From Carettochelys insculpta (taxonomy: Eukaryota > Chordata > Testudines > Carettochelyidae), in assembly GCF_033958435.1 (NCBI RefSeq), contig NC_134137.1:253502501-253566500 (forward strand): a DNA stretch of 64,000 nucleotides. The letters are read 5' to 3'. Positions 22,808-33,436 of the stretch are shown here, one piece after another. The translations under genes were made by a program, and so were the position numbers. How positions within the stretch are numbered: the first letter of the stretch is position 1; the number at the start of each line of letters is the position of its first letter. Below the pieces are notes generated by a model. The model did no database searches, was not told the origin of the DNA, and saw only the letters and a list, made by a program, of their open reading frames with translations.

Positions 22808-23031
22808 TACATCTCTAAAACTTGTTAAGAGATATGTTAGTCACAGAGAATAGTGTGTGTAGTCCCAAACCTTAACTTTTCCAACATTTTCTCAAAATTG
22901 TTAATGCTCCAGAAAATGGCTTGAGCTGAGTCCTTCTGATCCAACTGCACCCTCATTTTTTGAATATCCATTACTTCCATTTCATCTCTGATATGATTAA
23001 CATGAATATAATGTTAGAAATGTGACTCAAA
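22808..23031 (-). repeat. Flank unit F, copy 2 (minus)
   Basis: The reverse complement of this unit begins TTTGAGTCACATTTCTAAC and ends GTTTTAGAGATGTA. It faces copy 1 across MITE A and copy 3 across MITE C. On minus it has an open stretch with an INNFEKMLEKL-like peptide ending in a stop, as in copy 3. Confidence 0.85.
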
Positions 23032-23505
23032 GACTGTGTCTACACTGGCTCCCTACTTCAAAGGGAGGATGGTAAGTAGGGTGTTGGAGATTATTAATGA
23101 AGTACTGCGTATGCTGCACTGCATTAAGCTAATTCTCCCCCATGGCAACTTCGAAGTGTTAAACTTCGAAGTGCCGGCTCGTGTGTAGCTGCGGCTCACC
23201 CACCGGTACTGTGAAGTCCCTGGGCAACTTAAAAGTCCTTTTACTCCTCATTTGAGTAGTAAACGGACTCCTCATTTGAGGAGTAAAGGGACTTTGAAGT
23301 TGCCCAGGGACTTCACAGTACAGGCGGGTGAGCCGCAGCTACACACAAACTGGCTACACACAAGCCGGTTTAAGACTTCGAAGTTGCAGTGCGGGAGAAT
23401 TAGTTTAATGCAGTGCTGGATATGCACCGCAGCACTTCATTAATAATCTCCAACACCTTACTTACCATGCTCCCTTCGAAGTAGGGAGCCAGTGTAGACA
23501 CAGCC
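23032..23505. mobile_element. Complete foldback MITE C, long palindrome
   Basis: A 474-bp foldback element from GACTGTGTCTACACTGGC to GCCAGTGTAGACACAGCC. Its arms meet near 23269 at CTCCTCATTTGAGGAG. Arm motifs include AGTTGCCCAGGGACTTC and GGGTGAGCCGCAGCTAC in both orientations. Ends match the Harbinger MITE pattern but the arms differ from family A. It is flanked by inverted copies of F. Confidence 0.85.
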
Positions 23506-23729
23506 TTTGAGTCACATTTCTAACACTATATTCAGATTAATCGTATCAGAGATGAAAGGGAAGTAATAGACATTCAAAAAGTGAGGGTGCAGTTGGATCA
23601 GAAGGACCCAGCCAAAGCCATTATCTGGAGCATTAACAATTTTGAGAAAATGTTGGAAAAGTTAAGGTCTGGGACTACACACACTACTCTCTGTGAGTAA
23701 CATATCCCTAATAAGTTTTAGAGGTGTAG
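23506..23729 (+). repeat. Flank unit F, copy 3 (plus), with a short coding-like tract
   Basis: One frame (about 23533-23696) reads through roughly 50 residues, including KVRVQLDQKDPAKAIIWSI and NNFEKMLEKLRSGT, to a stop at TGTGAGTAA. The upstream frame is closed by TAA near 23524. Copies 2 and 3 differ at several positions but keep this frame open. I do not recognise the peptide. It may be the 3' end of a retroelement or retrocopy, since the tail module S follows directly. Confidence 0.6.
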
Positions 23730-23795
23730 TTGTTTTAGTCTGTTTCAGCAAAAACAATGAGGAGTCCTGTGGCACTTTAAAGACTTACAAATTTA
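23730..23795 (+). repeat. Tail S, second copy (plus)
   Basis: TTGTTTTAGTCTGTTTCAGC, then GAGGAGTCCTGTGGCACTTT and AAAGACTTACAAATTT, the same module as 21885-22049 in opposite orientation. It stops where a half copy of MITE C starts. Confidence 0.7.
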
Positions 23796-24023
23796 ATTTG
23801 AGGAGTAAAGGGGCTTTGAAGTTGCCCAGGGACTTTGAAGTACCGGCGGGTGAGCTGTGGACACATGCAAGCCGTCACTTTGAAGTTTAACACTTCGAAG
23901 TTGCCGTGGGGGATAATGAGCTTCATGAAGTGCTGCATATGCACCACAGCACTTTGTTGTTAATCTCCCGACACCCTACTTACCATGCTCCTTTCGAAAT
24001 AGGGAGCTAGTGTAGCCACAGCC
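23796..24023. mobile_element. Half copy of foldback MITE C
   Basis: It starts at TTTGAGGAGTAAAGGGGC, the palindrome centre of the complete MITE C, and runs to the terminal AGCTAGTGTAGCCACAGCC. Only the right arm is present. The break at the hairpin centre mirrors the half copy of MITE A at 22050-22266. Confidence 0.8.
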
Positions 24024-25690
24024 AAAATGACATCATGGGTGTCACAAATTAATTCTTATTCAATTTCTCCTATGTAAATGTATTCACTTTCACAACAAAA
24101 TATTTGAGTTTTCCCCTCCTAACCAGGCAACTCTGCAGTCAGTCTAGGAAGGTTAAGTTGAGCTCTTTCTGCCTCCTACAACTCTGCCATCAGAACTTAG
24201 TTGACAATTCTACTGACATCATGAGGGGCAGAATAAAATCCAGCTCACTTAACAGTAGCTGTATTGGCTCTGTGGTACTGAAAAATATGTTTTTATCAGT
24301 AAAAGAAAGCAGATATGATTTGAAGGTGCAAAACATTCTTCATGTGCAACCACATGAAGAAATAAGCATTCCACTGAAAATATCAAGGAAAAAAAACTCT
24401 TAAGGTTCACATAGGAACCCAACAGAATTTAACTAAATATTCATCTGTTTGCTTTCATATAAACAGTATGCATGCTTGCCAGTTAGCAGCCTCTTGTAGG
24501 GACTTCAATTACATCTGCCACTTCCCTAGTTTATAGCAGCAAAGCATGATTTTTTAAAGACTCAAAATAGCATCCTGAGGAAACAACAAAAGAAAATGAC
24601 TATTTCTACATTTCCTCCCTTTTTCACCTGACGACTTTAGCCCCAGTACCTAACATTAATATCAAATGTGATGATCTGAGCTGGGAAACATGGAAGCACT
24701 TCAAGAATACTTTTAGTGTTTCATAGACCCTCCAGAGCCAAGGAGATGGAAATTTCATAAGCAAATTGAACACCTCCAAGCAACTTGTAATGAAAGTGTC
24801 TGTCATTGAATTAGTTAACCCATCTCTATTAAAACTGGCAAAGAAAGAAAATCCTCCTTGTATTCATTATATAATCACCAATTGAACAAGCTTATCAGAA
24901 CCTCTAAATAGGGCTGGATTTTAAGTATCTGACACTTAACTGATTTTTTTTAAATTGGCTCGCTAATTTGTATTTCTTTTGAATGACAATAGAGTGAACA
25001 CCATTGCCACAGTTTAGCCTATAACGCTTTTCCAGTTGTTGTGACTGTTGTGTAACATGAAACCATAAAAATTTGCTTCCCTGAATGTAAACTGTGGGTA
25101 TTCATTTGGCATGGCAGGTAGCTCTATGGCGAAAGGCAGAGTTAAATTCAGGGAAATTAACCAACACCCAACAACACTCCTCTGCCAAGGGCAGAATTTT
25201 CTCCAGCGCAAACAACAGACCTCTGCTAAATAGTCTGCATTATTCCCCCACATAGCTCTCTTCAAGGGCAACAGAAGTTTCACAATATGGACGAACATTG
25301 TTGGCCCAACCTTAGAAATGCCCTTTTTCAATATGGGCATATTCTCCCTTCTATTTTATTCTGTTTTTCTCTTCGGTACTTTTTCCTAATAACTAATACT
25401 TTGATTTTAGAAAGGACACTTTGTCACAGGGCACCACCGTCATTGCTTTTGGAGGCTATAGAACTGCTGGGTGTGGACAAAAGTCAGACCTGCGGAGATA
25501 AATTATGGTTGATGAGAAGAGAGAGCAGCCAGGGCCCAATCTGAGCGTGGCAGAGTTGTGTGATTCTACCTCAAGAAGTGGCAGCTCAAGGCCTGAGACC
25601 TTCAGAGTGAAGTTAGCTGGGTAACTGTGATATACTGTACTGCCCCTCTGGCACCTATGGAACACAAGTACTCTACAGAGACGCGTGAAT
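24024..25690. other. Unique sequence without recognised gene
   Basis: No coding exon or repeat family is recognised. The block around 24540-24830 is free of repeats and even in composition, but I see no specific motif cluster. Confidence 0.5.
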
Positions 25691-25699
25691 AGTATTGCG

Positions 25700-25790
25700 C
25701 TTGTTATATTGATGGAGAAAACAGAGGCAGAAAGCTGTGAGGTGAGGTGGTTGAAGTCACACCTGATAGCAATCCTGCACTCTAGCCATT
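25700..25790 (-). repeat. MIR-type SINE relic
   Basis: GATGGAGAAAACAGAGGCAG followed by GGTGGTTGAAGTCACACCTGA reads like the reverse complement of the MIR tail (TGTGACCTTGGGCAAGT..CTCAGTTTCC). Recognised by eye only. Confidence 0.4.
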
Positions 25791-25995
25791 GAGGGGAGAA
25801 GGATAGCTCAGTGGTTGGTGCACTGGCCTGCTAAACCCAGGGCTGTGAGCTCAACCCCTGAGGTAGCCATTAAGGGGTCTTGGGCAAACAGATTCAAAAA
25901 AGAAAAGCCTGACATGGATGGTGGTGTTTGGTCCTGCCAAGAGGGCAGGAGACTGGACTCTATGACCTCCTGAGGGCCCTTCCAGCTCAATGAGA
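25791..25995 (+). repeat. tRNA-derived turtle SINE, full length
   Basis: The head has an RNA polymerase III A box (ATAGCTCAGTGGTTGG near 25803) and B box (CTGTGAGCTCAACCCC near 25843), then a tRNA-unrelated body with TTTGGTCCTGCCAAGAGGGC and a tail CTATGACCTCCTGAGGGCC. It is the same family as the minus-strand copy at 17341-17617. Such SINEs are mobilised by LINE enzymes. It is not a functional tRNA gene: the tRNA part merges into the body without an acceptor stem. Confidence 0.8.
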
Positions 25996-26283
25996 TGTGC
26001 ATGCTGCCTCCCAGTACTGAGAGCTCGACTTGGTCTGCAGCAGCTGAACTGGCCCCTTTGAGATGGAAAATGTTGGCCAGGAAAATGTAATTGAGTGGTG
26101 CTCTTGCTGAAAAGCACTATCAACTTTCAGCTGAACATTTGCCTCTAATGAGATGCATTCATCTCCTGCCAGAGCTGAATTAGTGTGCACTCTCTCAGCT
26201 TGTGGTGGTTCTTTGGCAACTCTGGCCAAGTCACACAGTCTATATTTGATATTAACAAACCTTTTGGGGTATAATTCTAACAG

Positions 26284-27058
26284 CAGTGCTCACAAAATAA
26301 GGCCCAGAGGCCAGATCTGACTCACCAGCCCACAGGATGCTCCATGCCTACCTGGCTCCAAGCTAGAAGCAGCTCTCTGAACTCTGCCAGTACAGGGAGA
26401 GGCTTTGCAAACTCTCCTTACTCCCCCTCACTCCCAGCAAAATCATTCAGCTCCCATTGGCTGGTTTCCATCCAATGTTGGCTGCCTCTTTTGTAGGACA
26501 GGCAGCATGCAAAGCATCCCTTCGGGCTCCCAGCGTTCAGATTCAGCCACACTGCCCCTGAAGCCAGTTCAGGGGCCAGGAAGGCAGGGACCCTGGCTGA
26601 GGAACCTCTTAGGCTGCTGGCTGGGAGCCACCTAAGAATCTCCCCCTCAGAGCATGCCTCTGGCACCTCAGCCCCTTCCCTCAACCCCATGTATCCCAAA
26701 CCCTCCTGCACCCACAGTCTCTCCTAGATCTTGCACCCAATCCCCTATCTCTAGCCACAGCCCCAGTCCCTGCACCTCTCCTGTACTCCTGACCCAGGTC
26801 ATAACCCCATCCCAGACCCTGCACTCCCTCCTCCAGCCCAGTCCCCTGCCACAGGTCACAACCTCCTCTCTCACTCATAGTCTCCCAGACTCCACACCCC
26901 CTTCTGCACTGCAACCCCTTACCCCAAGCTCCCTTCTGCACCCAACCTCCATCCCAGACCCCCACCTACTCCACTAATATCATGGAAAAGTGTGGCCTTT
27001 GACCGCTTACCAAATTCCTGGAGTGGCTCTCTCATCAAAAATTATTGCCCCCCCCTGC
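26284..27058. mobile_element. hAT-like element with C/T-rich interior
   Basis: The left end (CAGTGCTCACAAAATAAGGC) and right end (TCATCAAAAATTATTGCCC followed by a C-run) look like degenerate hAT termini. The flanks TCTAACAG (26276-26283) and TTTATCAG (27059-27066) agree at 6 of 8 positions, a possible old duplication. The interior (26640-26970) is C-rich with loosely repeating CTGCACCC and CCAGACCC words, and produces spurious proline-rich ORFs. Confidence 0.5.
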
Positions 27059-28000
27059 TTTATCAGCAGCCATGGTTTTGGGCTCACTCCTTAGTCAGCC
27101 CAGCATGGCCTATCACAGTAGAAGCCTGGACTGAACTACCCCTCAGCCCTTTCCGAGATCTCTCAAGTTGTTCCTGCTCTTCAAGTATTCCTGGCCCTGG
27201 TATGAGGCCATATCCCTCAGAGAACCCTCTCTGGAGACTCTTCATCCCTCCCTTCCAGGCCTCAGCTCTTCAGCTCCGCTACTAAGAAGTTCAGTTACCC
27301 TTCTGGGATGTATCAAAGTCCGTAACACTTTCCCCGAGGGCTCACCTTCTACTCCAGGTCCAACCCCAAGGACTCTGCAGATAGCAGCCATGTCCCTTTA
27401 AATAAACTAGGTCCTGCCGCTACAATTTCCTGGGCCACTGCTCCATGATTCCAGCACATTCTTTACCCTTACTTCAGGTACTTTTTCATGGTTGAGTCCT
27501 TTGTTTCCTTTAATTGTTTCCATCCATGGGCAGAATAAATTTTCTTATGTGCACCCAAGGCATGTGTGGATGAGCACAACCAACAGAAACACATGTTCCC
27601 CACTGTGAGTGGCGGTCAGCGTTCTGCTAATCAGCTGGACAGCACCTGAATCTCTCCTGGGAGGCTGCCCAAGCACTCACCTTACAGAGAGCATTGGTTG
27701 GGTCCCAGCAACCTGCCTGGAACTGCTTCACTCTGTCTGGGGTCTTGTAGCTCCCCATTCAGACATCCAGGCACATCAACCACAGTCTTCCAGCTCCAGC
27801 AAGAAACTGATCTCATGCTGGCCCTGCAGCTATTCTTATACTAGCCTGCTGGGCCCCAATTGGCTGCTTCCCACATAACCGCTCTAGAAAACCTAGAGGA
27901 CTTCTCTACTGTTCTCTTCTGGGGCAGGGCATGGCAGGGCCACAAGGTCTCCAGCAAAGGACATAAGGACCTAGTCTACCGCATCACACCTTCCTAGGAT
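27059..28000. other. Moderately GC-rich block, possibly LTR-derived
   Basis: Stretches such as CCCTTTAAATAAACTAGGTCC (27393-27412, shortened here) and GCCCCAATTGGCTGCTTCCC (27852) remind me of reptile LTR sequences. I cannot identify paired repeats or coding parts. Weak. Confidence 0.25.
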
Positions 28001-30535
28001 GATGGAAGAAAATATGTTTGCTTCTGTCTAAGAATATCCCTGTTCCTCTTTTCCTCCAGTCTCCCCACTTGCTGCAATGTTGTTCAGCAGTAGGTACAAG
28101 CTCCAGTCTTTGGCCTGATTTCCACAACTGCTGTACACCCACAACCCCATCGAAAGGCATCTACAGCGGTGGGTGTCTCTAAAAATCAGAGACACTGTAT
28201 TTGAGAACTGAATCCACAATTCAATTCCAGAACTGAGAGTGCAGCCAGTGGAACCATACAAAGACTGTTAAAATAGACTTCTCTTCAGCAACATAAAACC
28301 TTGATATTGATTTAATACTCTAAGAATGGCTTTGAACATTTATGTGAACATTTTAGCCTTTGTTCACATAAAGATGAACAGAACACAGCCACACATGATG
28401 CAAAGAATAATAAAACATATTTGCTACCTGGGTTCTCATTTATAACCCAGGATGCCCATTTACAGTCCTGGATATATATTAACATCAGCTATAATCCAAG
28501 AAGCATATTAGCCAGCTAAACTAATACATAAAAGCAATTATAATAGAGGCAAATAAGCAAACACATTGAAAGGAGAATATCAAATCCTCATCACATCCAA
28601 TATTTTTTCAAATAACAACACTTCAAACACATAACTGTTGAGTACCGCACAGCTTGGTACAACATGCTCCCCTCCCCTGGCCCAGGGTTAGAACAAATAC
28701 ACCATTTACGTTGCCTCAAAACAATTTTTCTAAGTATGTCCAAGGTATATCTTGGTGGCTATTCTTCTTGAAGTGGTTTACGTATGGAGCTCTTAGAAGG
28801 GGGTGGGAAAAGCCACACAGAGGCTTTACAGCTGCAATCCAAGGCAAGTGCTGTGCAACATGTTTAGTGAATGATAATGCATGGCAAAGAAAAACATGCA
28901 GCTAAGGTTGTAGCTCTACATGCCTGCCCCTGCACGTACATGGGAGTAAGACACACACATGCAACCTCGCACTCGTCCCTGGTCTCGGGAGACCTGTATG
29001 ACCCCTGCTCCCAAGAAGATGGGTAGGGGCTGTGCAGAGACTGGCAGTTTTGCTGACTCTAGCATTGAAAAAGTCAAAAGTCAGAGCCCAAAATCGTGAA
29101 ACTGGATTAAGATCATGGGATCTAGAAAATATGGATTCTTGTTACTCTTCATGTTTTTCAAACTTCAGAATTCAGTGTCTGAAGCTTCCCCCCGGAATCA
29201 GGACTGCCAGACCAGTTTTAAAAATGAAAGCTGAGATTTGCATATATTCAGGGGACTCGGAAGAAGGGGCTTTAGGAAAAAAAACTGAAATATTCCAAGA
29301 TACTTCATAAAACTCACGCAGAAGCAGGGGCAGAATAGCAATTAGCTGCTGGTATGGACCAGCCACAAAAATTATTATCCTTTTGGAATAAGGGATTGGC
29401 AGAGGAGTCATGCCCCACTGAGACACAATTCTTTTGCACACTCTCCTTAGGTGGGGCTCCAGAGGCAATGCATGAGGGAGGGGTGCCCCCAGAGTTTCTG
29501 CTTAGCTTGACCTGAGCATACTCACCGGGACTGACTGTTCACTAAAACCTGCAGAATCCACTGCCCTCACCCTGTCCGGTCCCCCCTCCACCACCATCAG
29601 CAGCTACAGGGCCATCTCTGTGACACTCCCACACGATATGCATGCACAAAGCTTCAGATAAAGCCATATAGGGCAGTCCACAAAACAGAAGGGAACCTGT
29701 GTTTGCTGACTGGGATGTCAATGAACATCTAACACTGTGAAACACATATTTAAAAGGTGAAAATTTTCTTCGACAATCTTCTCCACCATCTCACACAAAT
29801 AAATCACTGTACTTCTGCTGGCAAGGGTGCAGCTTAAGGTACAAGAGAAACTGTGAAAATCAGTGTCTTTGCCCCCCATAAAGATGTATGAGATATTGTT
29901 TTGGAATGTAGCACATGGAGATCAGAAAACACATGGCTGGACTGTTCCTGCTAGGACACCATACTAGCCAAGCTCCTTGCTGGGAGCTTGGTGGCCTCTG
30001 GGCAGCACAGGAAACAACCAGAAGCCTTATCTAGAATTAAGCTCTCACGTTAGGCAGATATTTTCTCTTTCTTGTTTTTCCTTTCTCCCAACAACGGTTG
30101 TTTTTCTAAGGTAACTTGTATGCTTGAGCTTGCAGGTCAATTGTAATGTGGTTTTAATCAAGACAGCTGTGATGTGCATACAGCCTCTCTACTGGGTGGT
30201 TTGCTTACTTAGCTGTGAGTTGTAGTTGGACTTCTCGTGTTTGTTTATTGTACGCTGGCAGGTGCCACTGAGACCCTGATTGGGCACAGTGGTTACAAAA
30301 CTGCCAACCTTGTGCAAAAGGAAGTAGTAGCTGATTTACAGCGGTATTGTCTTTGTGCTTATAGTTCACAACATTGCCAGCCACAGAATTAAGTGCATTT
30401 AATTATCTAGCTGATTCTGTGCCTGTAGTGGATCACCATGGTCTGGGTGGTACATCACTCAAGAAATTACATTAATTATGTCACTACATGATATGCATAC
30501 ACAAAGCATACACTATGTATGTCAGCAGTTATTCA
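28001..30535. other. Unique sequence without recognised gene
   Basis: No coding exon or known repeat was recognised in this 2.5-kb stretch. ORFs are short and unremarkable. Confidence 0.45.
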
Positions 30536-30819
30536 GGCCAGGTCTCCACTTAGAGGTAAAATCAATTTCAGATACGCAAATCCAGCTACTAGAATTGCAT
30601 AGTGGAGTCGACTTACTTAAAATCAATTTTTGCCACCATCCCCACAATGAGAGGGTGACGCAAGAAACTCTCTCATCCACTTCCCTTAGTCCTCACGACT
30701 ACCAGAGTCAATGAAAGTGTCATAACAATTTGATTTAGTACATCCCACTATGCACACTAAATTGAACCCCGGAAAATCAACTGTCAGCGTGCTGATCTTC
30801 CCACACGTGTAGATGTACC
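30536..30819. mobile_element. Harbinger-like MITE, AAAATCAATTT family
   Basis: It opens GGCCAGGTCTCCACTTAG and closes CACACGTGTAGATGTACC. AAAATCAATTTCAGATACGC near 30560 and TTAAAATCAATTTTTGCC near 30617 are typical of a reptile MITE family I know from memory. No clear duplication. Confidence 0.65.
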
Positions 30820-31175
30820 GTTAGTTAGCCCTTCCCTATCTAGCTTCTACCATATTCAAAGCTAACAGAGATATAAAACTGTAAAGAGAGAGGTCCTCTA
30901 CATCAAACTAACGGAATAATTTAAAAACCTGGAACTTCTTGCAATTTGGGTTCATTGGTTCTCCCCTTTGGTAGCATAAGGAATACTTTAATATGTTCTG
31001 AATCTCAGTATGTAGTGCAGTGTTAGGATCCTGCAGTTTGCAATAAATGAAGGAAGGAAGGAAACAGTTTGTAGTTCCAGAAAGGAAAAGGCATTTTACA
31101 GGATTGTGCAGGTTACATAAATTAAAGATCATCCTTGCTTATGATGAACCAATGGAGAGGATGTTTAGAAGCCAC

Positions 31176-31357
31176 CAATGTTCCCTATAAGCTGAGTGCT
31201 TGGGTGGCCAGTCGGGAGTTTCAGGGGCTGCCCAGGTGATTAGCAGAGCCTCCACAGTGGGCATGTGTTTTTACTGGTGATGCACATCTACACATGCCTT
31301 GTGGAACAAAACAAAATTAATTCTGCACGTGGATGGAAAAAATTCGTGGGAACATTG
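31176..31357. mobile_element. hAT-type MITE, CAATGTTCCC family
   Basis: A 182-bp element that starts CAATGTTCCCTATAAGCTGA and ends AAATTCGTGGGAACATTG. Flanks GAAGCCAC (31168-31175) and GAAGACAC (31358-31365) match at 7 of 8 positions, supporting a hAT duplication. A relic of the right part of the same family appears at 58540-58650. Confidence 0.8.
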
Positions 31358-32322
31358 GAAGACACAAATGCGCTTTTCAGCAACAAGCCCTGAAGTTTAG
31401 GCCACTTTTAATCCACAGAAACATCACTTTACAGAATTCTGGGACAATATGTCAAATTCTGCGACTTGGGAAAATAAAGCTGATTGAAGAGAATGAAGTT
31501 ATCTTGACAGGTGATTATGTGAGAATAAAAACTACCTCAGAGTGAGCTTAGAGCTACAGTGATTTTAAGGTTCATCTTTGTTTTATATAGATATAGAAGT
31601 TTCCTATTATTTATATTATTATATCCTTGAGTTCACTTTGGTTATCATAAACACAAGTTGAAAGGCTTTTCCCTCAATGAGAACACAGCATAGACGTAAG
31701 TCTCTATGTTCTGGTGTGCTAAGCGTTAGTCAGTGCATGGGTGTAAAATATTATCTGAGCTTGTCTCTATCACAAGTATTACTGACATCTTGTTTATTTG
31801 TGTGTGTTGCAGCATGACAACAAAATGGGAGATTGTTTTAGAATAGTATATAGGGTGTATCATACAGACACACTGTCCATCAGGTGCAGTAGCCTGTCTC
31901 GGACAGTGACAGACACTAGCTGCTTAAGAAGTAGCTTCAGAATAAACCACTTGACTCGTGAAACCTATGCCCTGAATCAGTTCTACGCTTAGAATTTTTT
32001 GCCAGTTCTGAAAATTTGGATGACAATGCAATTGCGAGAAGCAAAGAAGCCATGATGAGAAAGGATTCATTCAGTCATTGAAAATGTTGATAGTCAGTGG
32101 ACTGTAAGAACAATTCACAGTAACGTATGCTGGGAAGAATCAGCTGAACAACATGTTGCCCATTGTTAGGTTCCAAATTCTCCACTGGGAATGCGATGGT
32201 CAGTTTTGGTACCTATCCTGTCTTGAAAAAGGTAATGACACAAGACAAGTCATGAAGAGACAAAAACAAAAGAACTTAGTGACAGGGAGACACTTTCGTA
32301 TGAAGACAGATCAAAAAGACGA
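31358..32322. other. AT-rich unique sequence
   Basis: Nothing recognised. Confidence 0.45.
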
Positions 32323-32473
32323 GGGTTTGTCTACAGTGCAGACTTATGCTGATGTAACTGCATTGCTCAGGGGTGCTGAACATCTACACCCCAGAATGAT
32401 GCAGTTGTACCAACCAAATCCCCAGCGTAGCCAGCCCAGTTGTGCTACTGCAGTACCGTATGCGTAGAAAGGG
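32323..32473. mobile_element. Possible small Harbinger-like MITE
   Basis: GGGTTTGTCTACAGTGCAGA at the left and ATGCGTAGAAAGGG at the right are weak mirror ends. The interior is not palindromic enough to be sure. Confidence 0.33.
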
Positions 32474-32659
32474 TCTGGGACTGATTACTTCAGAGAGGAA
32501 GTGGGAAAAAAGAGAGGACATAAAATAACAGAATCTGAAGATGGCTTTCTGGTATAGCAGACCACCATGAGTAAAATGCTTTTTTATTGTTATTACAATT
32601 ATTTCAGAGGCCCCACCTAAAATCAGATGCCCTTTGTGCTACCATGGCACAAATGCATG

Positions 32660-32795
32660 CTAAGAGGCACAAGGAAATGAAGTGACTTGCCCAAGGACAC
32701 AGCAGGACAGCAGCGGAGCCATAAAAAAGCCACGGGATTCTTATCTCCTAGTCTAATACCTTCTTGATAGATTGCACTGTCTGCTAATCAACATC
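32660..32795 (-). repeat. MIR-type SINE relic
   Basis: GAAATGAAGTGACTTGCCCA, then AGGACACAGCAGGACAGCAG and CGGAGCC, reads as the reverse complement of the conserved MIR core (GGCTCTGCC..AGCTGTGTGACCTTGGGCAAGTCACTT). This family is shared by amniotes. Confidence 0.6.
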
Positions 32796-32911
32796 TTCTA
32801 CGACAACTAAAAAGACCTCAGGAAGGATAACAGCCCACTAACAATGCCTAGACCTAGTTACCCTGGTATATGCATTACCCCTGAACTTAAAGAGCCTCTA
32901 AGTGATCTATA

Positions 32912-33436
32912 CAGTAAACCCTTGAAATGCGCAATTTTGAGTTGCGCTTCACTCACATTAGTGCAAGTTAAGTGCAACTCAAAATCCCGCTCCCCTCAGC
33001 CCTGGCTCAAGTCCATGGCCCCGGCTCAATCCACCGCCCCCCTGCCCCCACCCCAAGCGGTCCCAGTTCAACACCCCCACCCTGGCTCAAACCCCGCCCC
33101 CCCGCCCAGCCCCAGTTCACACACCCCCGTACCTGGCTCCAGGTCAACTCCACCTCGCCCCACACCCAGTTCCAGCTCACCCCCCCACCCTGAATGGCCC
33201 TGGCTCAACTCCACGCCCCCCTGCATCCTCAACCCACCGCCAGGCTTAACCCTCCCCAGCTGCCCCCCATCGCCAGACTTACCTTTCAAAAGGAGCTCCA
33301 GGTGCTCCTGCTGCTTCCCCAGCTGCCGAATGTGCGTTCCACTGGGGAAAAAAGCTGCTCCCCCCAACTTATCCAGAATTTGAGTTATAGGAGGGTGTGT
33401 GGGAAAACAACCCTCGCACAACTCGAGGGACTACTG
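32912..33436. mobile_element. Tigger-like MITE with C-rich interior, copy 1
   Basis: It begins CAGTAAACCCTTGAAATGCG and ends CGCACAACTCGAGGGACTACTG, whose reverse complement starts CAGTAGTCCCTCGAG. TA precedes it (32910-32911); CA follows. The interior (33000-33280) is C-rich with repeated CCTGGCTCAA and CCCAGTTC words, giving spurious proline-rich ORFs. Same family as 43512-43952. Confidence 0.8.

Noticed and set aside
22384..22828. Several 67-106 residue ORFs on both strands with near-identical peptides
   Set aside because: They come from the MITE palindrome: each arm encodes the same peptide in opposite directions. Also seen at 7356-7830 and 55617-55974.
23506..23729. Naming flank F as a viral or host gene fragment
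   Set aside because: The peptide is short and I have no recognised match, so any name would be a guess.
21885..24023. Regularly spaced inverted repeats as a CRISPR-like array
   Set aside because: The units are hundreds of bases long, inverted rather than direct, and lie in a vertebrate genome.
25791..25870. Possible tRNA gene
   Set aside because: A and B boxes are present but no cloverleaf closes, and the sequence continues into a SINE body.
26654..26977. 107-residue Pro/Thr/Ser-rich ORF
   Set aside because: A product of the C/T-rich repeat interior of the hAT-like element, with equivalent ORFs on the opposite strand.
32844..33383. 179-residue proline/serine-rich plus-strand ORF
   Set aside because: It lies in the C-rich interior of a Tigger-like MITE; low complexity keeps frames open. 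No domain or splice context.
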